Assembly (NCBI GenBank): GCA_963667455.2
Contig: CAXXFR010000026.1
Location: 310,001-374,000, forward strand
Origin: Bin55 sp963667455
GTDB lineage: Bacteria; Pseudomonadota; Gammaproteobacteria; Pseudomonadales; Azotimanducaceae
Reading direction: 5' to 3'
DNA: 64,000 nt
Part shown: positions 60,894-64,000 of the stretch, one piece after another
Layout: every line of letters starts with the position of its first letter
Numbering within the stretch: the first letter of the stretch is position 1
Position numbers and translations under genes: made by a program
The notes under the pieces: model-generated
The model's database searches: none
What the model saw: only the letters and a program-made list of their open reading frames with translations
What the model was told of the DNA's origin: nothing

Positions 60894-62582
60894 CTAATCA
60901 AGATGATTGAATTGGCGATACTGTACCAAGGCGGCTTGGCCGACAATGGAGACAATGCGAATCAACGCCTCCTGTCCATCAGCATCGCTGAGTTGCAGAT
61001 CCTCTCCAATATCAAACTGCGCGGGCTGTTGGAGTCCGCCGTTGATGGCTATGTTGTCAGCATAGAGGTAGGTGCGTTCAGAGTCGTCCTTTTTGGGATT
61101 GAGCCGGCCTTGCAGGATTGGTACGTCACCTGAAGCGTTCGGAAAAATGACAGCTCCGCCATCGGGCAGTTCTGTTAACTCGACGTCAAGCGGCCCGTTC
61201 ATGGGTTTCCAATCATGCTCCAAGTGTGCCTCAAACCCGTTTGTAGCGACGAAAACTGTCATAGGCAACTGAGCCGAATACAGGTCGAGTACTGCCGAGC
61301 CGCTTTGATCCGTGACAGCACTCTTCCAAGTTTTGTTGGGGAATAGTGCGAGTACATTGGCTCCGGTTACTGGCGTGCCGTCGGATAGTACGGTGACGAT
61401 GCATTCCGCTACATCCCAGTCAAACTCGTGCAGTTCCCTCCACGGAATTAGCCTGTCCGTTCCCCGGATTTGGGAGTCATCACCACCGTAAACAACTACG
61501 ATGGAACATCGAGGGGTTGATTGGGCAATTAGTCTTCGCACTCGCTTGGATCCGTCAATCAAACTGGAAGATCCAGTCACTGAGGACTTGGCTTCAACGA
61601 TCTTCGTGCCGTTCGGGTTTTCCACCACTAGATCGGCCTCAGCGCCATTTCGGTCGCGAAAGAACGACATTCGCCCGGCTTGTCCATGGTTGGCCCAATG
61701 TTTGGCGACCTCCGAGACCATCCAAGTCTCGAAGATGGATCCACGAAGCGGATGCGTGTGAAGGTGTTGTTCGGTGAAAATTCCCAGCAACCGGCAGACG
61801 AGCCCGGTATCGTAAAAGTGCAACTTTGGCATCTTCACTAGCGTCTTGCGAAGATTTGAATGAAAGGGTTGCAAGCGGAATGCGAAGAAGCTGGCTTCAA
61901 GGATATTGAACCAGGCTCTTGCCGTCGGATGCGTAATATCACAGTCCCCCGCGAGCGACGAGTAGTTGAGCAATTGCGCCGTACGACTCGCGCAAAGGGT
62001 CGCAAAAAGGTGAAAGGTCGCGAGATTGCTTACGTTGCTGATTGTTCGCACATCGCGATCAATATAAAGGTCAATGTACGTGCTCAGCCAGTCAGAGACC
62101 TCATGCCCTCTGTCAAATATAGCGGGGTAGGAACCAGTAAGGAGTGTCTCATAGAGAGTCTCAGGGTGCCGCTCAAAACGTGTAATCTCGTTTCTCGATA
62201 ACGGTAGCAAGTTGTACACCACAGTCCTCCCGACGAGAGACTGGCTGACTGATTCGAGCAGGGCGAGATTTTGTGATCCGGTTAGGATCCAGCGACCTGG
62301 TGCCGGATCCGAATCAATGATGCCCTGCAGATAGGAGAGCAGATCGGGAACTTGCTGGATCTCGTCCAGGATAGCACCCTCTGGAAACTGGTTTAGGAAA
62401 CCGCGAGGATCCTCAGTAGCAAAAGCTCGTACGTCGCGGGACTCTAGCGTCGCGTATTGATGCTGAGGGAAGAGGGCTTGGCACAATGTGGTCTTTCCAC
62501 TCTGCCGAGGACCGGTGAGTGTAATAGCTGGCCAAGTTTGTGCAGCCCTCAAGATTCTTGGGCTTATGTCACGTTCAATCAT
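60894..62582 (-). CDS. AAA_14/DUF4143 ATPase fused to a C-terminal regulatory-like extension
   Basis: 562 residues from the ATG at 62582 (MIERDISPRILRAAQ). Walker A GPRQSGKTTL is at 24-33, Walker B GAILDEIQQVPDLL, and the sensor region WILTGSQNLALLE. The DUF4143 half (PKLHFYDTGLVCRLLGI, RGSIFETWMVSEV, then FFRDRNGAEADLVV and KIVEAKSS) ends in a degenerate D...ExK-like nuclease fold near residue 375. Typical family members stop near 380-420. Here another ~150 residues follow: a carboxypeptidase-regulatory-like beta domain (VTVLSDGTPVTGANVLALF) and a segment TYLYADNIAINGGLQ ending VQYRQFNHLD. The fusion is real within one open frame. Role unknown; many DUF4143 proteins lie in accessory DNA. Confidence 0.85.
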   Translation of the reverse strand: MIERDISPRILRAAQTWPAITLTGPRQSGKTTLCQALFPQHQYATLESRDVRAFATEDPRGFLNQFPEGAILDEIQQVPDLLSYLQGIIDSDPAPGRWILTGSQNLALLESVSQSLVGRTVVYNLLPLSRNEITRFERHPETLYETLLTGSYPAIFDRGHEVSDWLSTYIDLYIDRDVRTISNVSNLATFHLFATLCASRTAQLLNYSSLAGDCDITHPTARAWFNILEASFFAFRLQPFHSNLRKTLVKMPKLHFYDTGLVCRLLGIFTEQHLHTHPLRGSIFETWMVSEVAKHWANHGQAGRMSFFRDRNGAEADLVVENPNGTKIVEAKSSVTGSSSLIDGSKRVRRLIAQSTPRCSIVVVYGGDDSQIRGTDRLIPWRELHEFDWDVAECIVTVLSDGTPVTGANVLALFPNKTWKSAVTDQSGSAVLDLYSAQLPMTVFVATNGFEAHLEHDWKPMNGPLDVELTELPDGGAVIFPNASGDVPILQGRLNPKKDDSERTYLYADNIAINGGLQQPAQFDIGEDLQLSDADGQEALIRIVSIVGQAALVQYRQFNHLD

Positions 62583-62614
62583 AGCGCACAGTATAGCAAA
62601 ATGACGGCTGAATA

Positions 62615-62707
62615 AAAATACGATTTTCAATTAGCCTGAGTAGTAGCATCAAAAACCCAGATAACAAGCAGTTCAAGACATATTCAAAATACGATTTTCA
62701 ATTAGCC
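62615..62707. repeat. Perfect 22-bp direct repeat upstream of the DUF4143 gene
   Basis: Copies at 62615-62636 and 62686-62707, start to start 71 bp, core ACGATTTTCAATTAGCC. They lie in the AT-rich leader of the minus-strand ATPase gene, so they might be binding sites for a regulator, or remnants of an insertion. Confidence 0.65.
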
Positions 62708-62740
62708 AAATACTCAGTCGTTCGAAACTGTGAAACCGGG

Positions 62741-62806
62741 AAATGCTGTTGGCTAAACCAAATGTCGCAGTCTGGGCTACACCAAATGTCCCGCTCTTGG
62801 CGACTC
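62741..62806. repeat. IS21-like terminal repeat array, second site
   Basis: Units AAATGCTGTTGGCTAAACC, AAATGTCGCAGTCTGGGCTA and AAATGTCCCGCTCTTGGCGA, spaced about 24 bp. The pattern and sequence match the array at 14141-14209, 48.6 kb away. No transposase gene adjoins. Confidence 0.6.
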
Positions 62807-62870
62807 TAGGGAGCTAGCGGTCGCGTTGAGTTCAGACAAGCGACTCTCCAACCCCCCCCCCTTGCACGGA

Positions 62871-64000
62871 CTAACGACCGAAGCGATACCGAACCTTGGC
62901 CACCAAGAACTCGGAATAGGAGTCGCTCAACGGATTGGTCAGCAACTGAGGGAACGACTGCCCGACCTCGTCTGACACTCTCCCGCTGTTCGTATACACA
63001 AGATAGAGGTTGGAAAACCGCGCAAACTCCCAGTGATACCGAATCTGAAGATGGACGTGGCCAACAGCGAATCCTTCGGACCTCAGATCGCTTGCTTTTA
63101 CTAAGTCCGTTCTCGTCTCATTGAATTCGTAGTCGCGTCGTGGTCGGGCTTTGACAGCGGCCCAATCGGCAACCAGACGCACATGCTGCTTGGAGGAAAT
63201 GTAATAGGCGACCGAAGAAGTCACCAAGAGCTCTTTGAAATCGAACTCCGTCACTCGCAAATCCCCTTGATAGTTGAGCCAGCCACTGTGTCGCGAATGG
63301 CGAACTGATTGATTGAACTGCACTCCCTCTCGCACCCGCCAATTGAACGCAATGCCGCGCCAAAATCGATAACCCGACAGATCTGCTTGTTCCATTCCCG
63401 TCCAGGCGTGATAGAAAAACTGGCGGGACTGATCGGTGCGCCAGTCAAACGACCACGACAAGCCGGGTTTTGACGTAAATGTACCGACACCAAATGCAGT
63501 CCCATCGTCGACCTGTTCGATTCGATAGCCAACAGTCCACCAGTACGCATTCAGGTTTCTCAGGCGAGTGTGTCGATAAATTGAAACTGCTGCATCGATG
63601 AGCTCATCTCGATGATTCCATGTCGAAAAAGCATTCACTTCAAGCTCGGTCTCTGCCACCCGACCCGTCTCTCGGATAGCTCGACGTGAATACTGATAGT
63701 AGATATCCCTCCAGTCGTTCCGCCACAAGAAACCCATGTCGTTTAAATCCAGATTCTTGTCGATCCAAGTGCCCAGAAACTGGTGCTCGGTATCTTCGGA
63801 GGGTGCGTATTCCACCGACAACGAACCACCATTTCCATTCTGTTGACCGGAAACATCAGAATGAACCAGCATCCAATCGAAATTGAGATTCCCCTTTTCC
63901 GATGATTGGCGATAGTCAAAGGCACTGACCCGAGCCTCCATCGACGGATGGTCGACGAACGTCGAAATGAATCCCATCGCACGATAGCCGTTCACTTCCG
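62871..64000 (-). CDS. DUF5916-type outer-membrane/beta-barrel protein, C-terminal part, runs off the right edge
   Basis: At least 376 residues; the frame is open to position 64000, so the gene is partial at its 5' end. It is rich in alternating aromatic beta-strands (NAYWWTVGYRIEQVD, QLRYHWEFARFSNLYLVYT-like end) and finishes FLVAKVRYRFGR, a barrel-type C-terminus ending in Arg after Phe-Gly. The N-terminal visible part (FVDHPSMEARVSAFDYRQ, NLNFDWMLVHSD) resembles the barrel half of DUF5916 proteins, large outer-membrane proteins with an N-terminal carbohydrate-binding-like domain. That domain would lie outside the window. The stop at 62871 is next to a run of ten C (62852-62861). Confidence 0.7.
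   Translation of the reverse strand, partial: EVNGYRAMGFISTFVDHPSMEARVSAFDYRQSSEKGNLNFDWMLVHSDVSGQQNGNGGSLSVEYAPSEDTEHQFLGTWIDKNLDLNDMGFLWRNDWRDIYYQYSRRAIRETGRVAETELEVNAFSTWNHRDELIDAAVSIYRHTRLRNLNAYWWTVGYRIEQVDDGTAFGVGTFTSKPGLSWSFDWRTDQSRQFFYHAWTGMEQADLSGYRFWRGIAFNWRVREGVQFNQSVRHSRHSGWLNYQGDLRVTEFDFKELLVTSSVAYYISSKQHVRLVADWAAVKARPRRDYEFNETRTDLVKASDLRSEGFAVGHVHLQIRYHWEFARFSNLYLVYTNSGRVSDEVGQSFPQLLTNPLSDSYSEFLVAKVRYRFGR

Noticed and set aside
62852..62861. Run of ten C as a phase-variable switch
   Set aside because: It lies outside the coding region, nine bases past the stop of the DUF5916-type gene, so slippage would not change the protein.
1..64000. CRISPR arrays, rRNA genes and prophage structural genes
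   Set aside because: No regularly spaced direct repeats of CRISPR type, no rRNA-like stretch, and no capsid, portal, tail or integrase gene was found.

Overview
The window comes from a proteobacterium of about 50 % GC, most likely a gammaproteobacterium. The best evidence is the housekeeping block at 50.4-59.2 kb: gshB, a TonB-type transducer, yqgE, yqgF, yggS, proC, yggT, metX, metW, a DUF4426 gene, rdgB and hemW. They lie on one strand, mostly overlapping or abutting, in the order known from Pseudomonas-like gammaproteobacteria but without the pyrimidine and pilT genes usually found among them. The species cannot be named from the sequence.

Layout. (1) 1-5 kb: a left-pointing cluster of secreted, cysteine-containing proteins (DUF4189-like N-terminus, in some copies with YwqK/MORN_2-type repeats) and two paralogous small membrane proteins. 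A fourth, longer relative lies at 14.9-16.3 kb. All four secreted-protein genes have a -10-like box exactly 38 nt upstream of the start, and one copy has a nonsense mutation. (2) 5-35 kb: an accessory, defence-type island. It holds an orphan RelB/DinJ antitoxin; an overlapping helical-repeat plus nuclease-like gene pair; a two-ATPase-domain GHKL protein coupled to a receiver-like/HEPN-like gene that is now broken by a frameshift, a stop codon and a deleted IS3 element; a frameshifted GmrSD-like enzyme; an orphan AbiEi-like antitoxin; a large adenine methyltransferase overlapping a small ExK nuclease; a frameshifted restriction-endonuclease-like gene; a thymine-hypermodification-type gene with a MazG-type pyrophosphohydrolase; IS21 debris; a large STAND-like NTPase; and an HNH endonuclease. 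(3) 35.5-48 kb: a tandemly amplified locus of four TlpA-like thioredoxin lipoproteins (minus strand) and two secreted helical-repeat proteins (plus strand), with copied promoters and intergenic hairpins. (4) 48-50 kb: a nuclease-like gene divergent from an AAA/OLD-like ATPase. (5) 50.4-59.9 kb: the housekeeping block and a convergent 1-Cys peroxiredoxin. (6) 60-64 kb: a HEPN-like gene, an unusual DUF4143 ATPase fusion, IS21-type terminal repeats, and the 3' part of a DUF5916-type outer-membrane protein running off the right edge.

How the parts work together. The core block combines glutathione and methionine synthesis, proline synthesis, nucleotide sanitation (RdgB) and haem handling (HemW). 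The island resembles a decaying defence island: at least four genes carry frameshifts or stops, antitoxins lack partners, and remnants of two IS families lie between intact candidate systems. The best candidates for undescribed systems are the helical-repeat/nuclease pair (5.9-9.4 kb), the GHKL plus receiver-HEPN pair (9.5-13.7 kb) and the amplified TlpA/helical-repeat locus (35.6-47.9 kb). All functional statements rest on motif recognition by eye; no database search was run.
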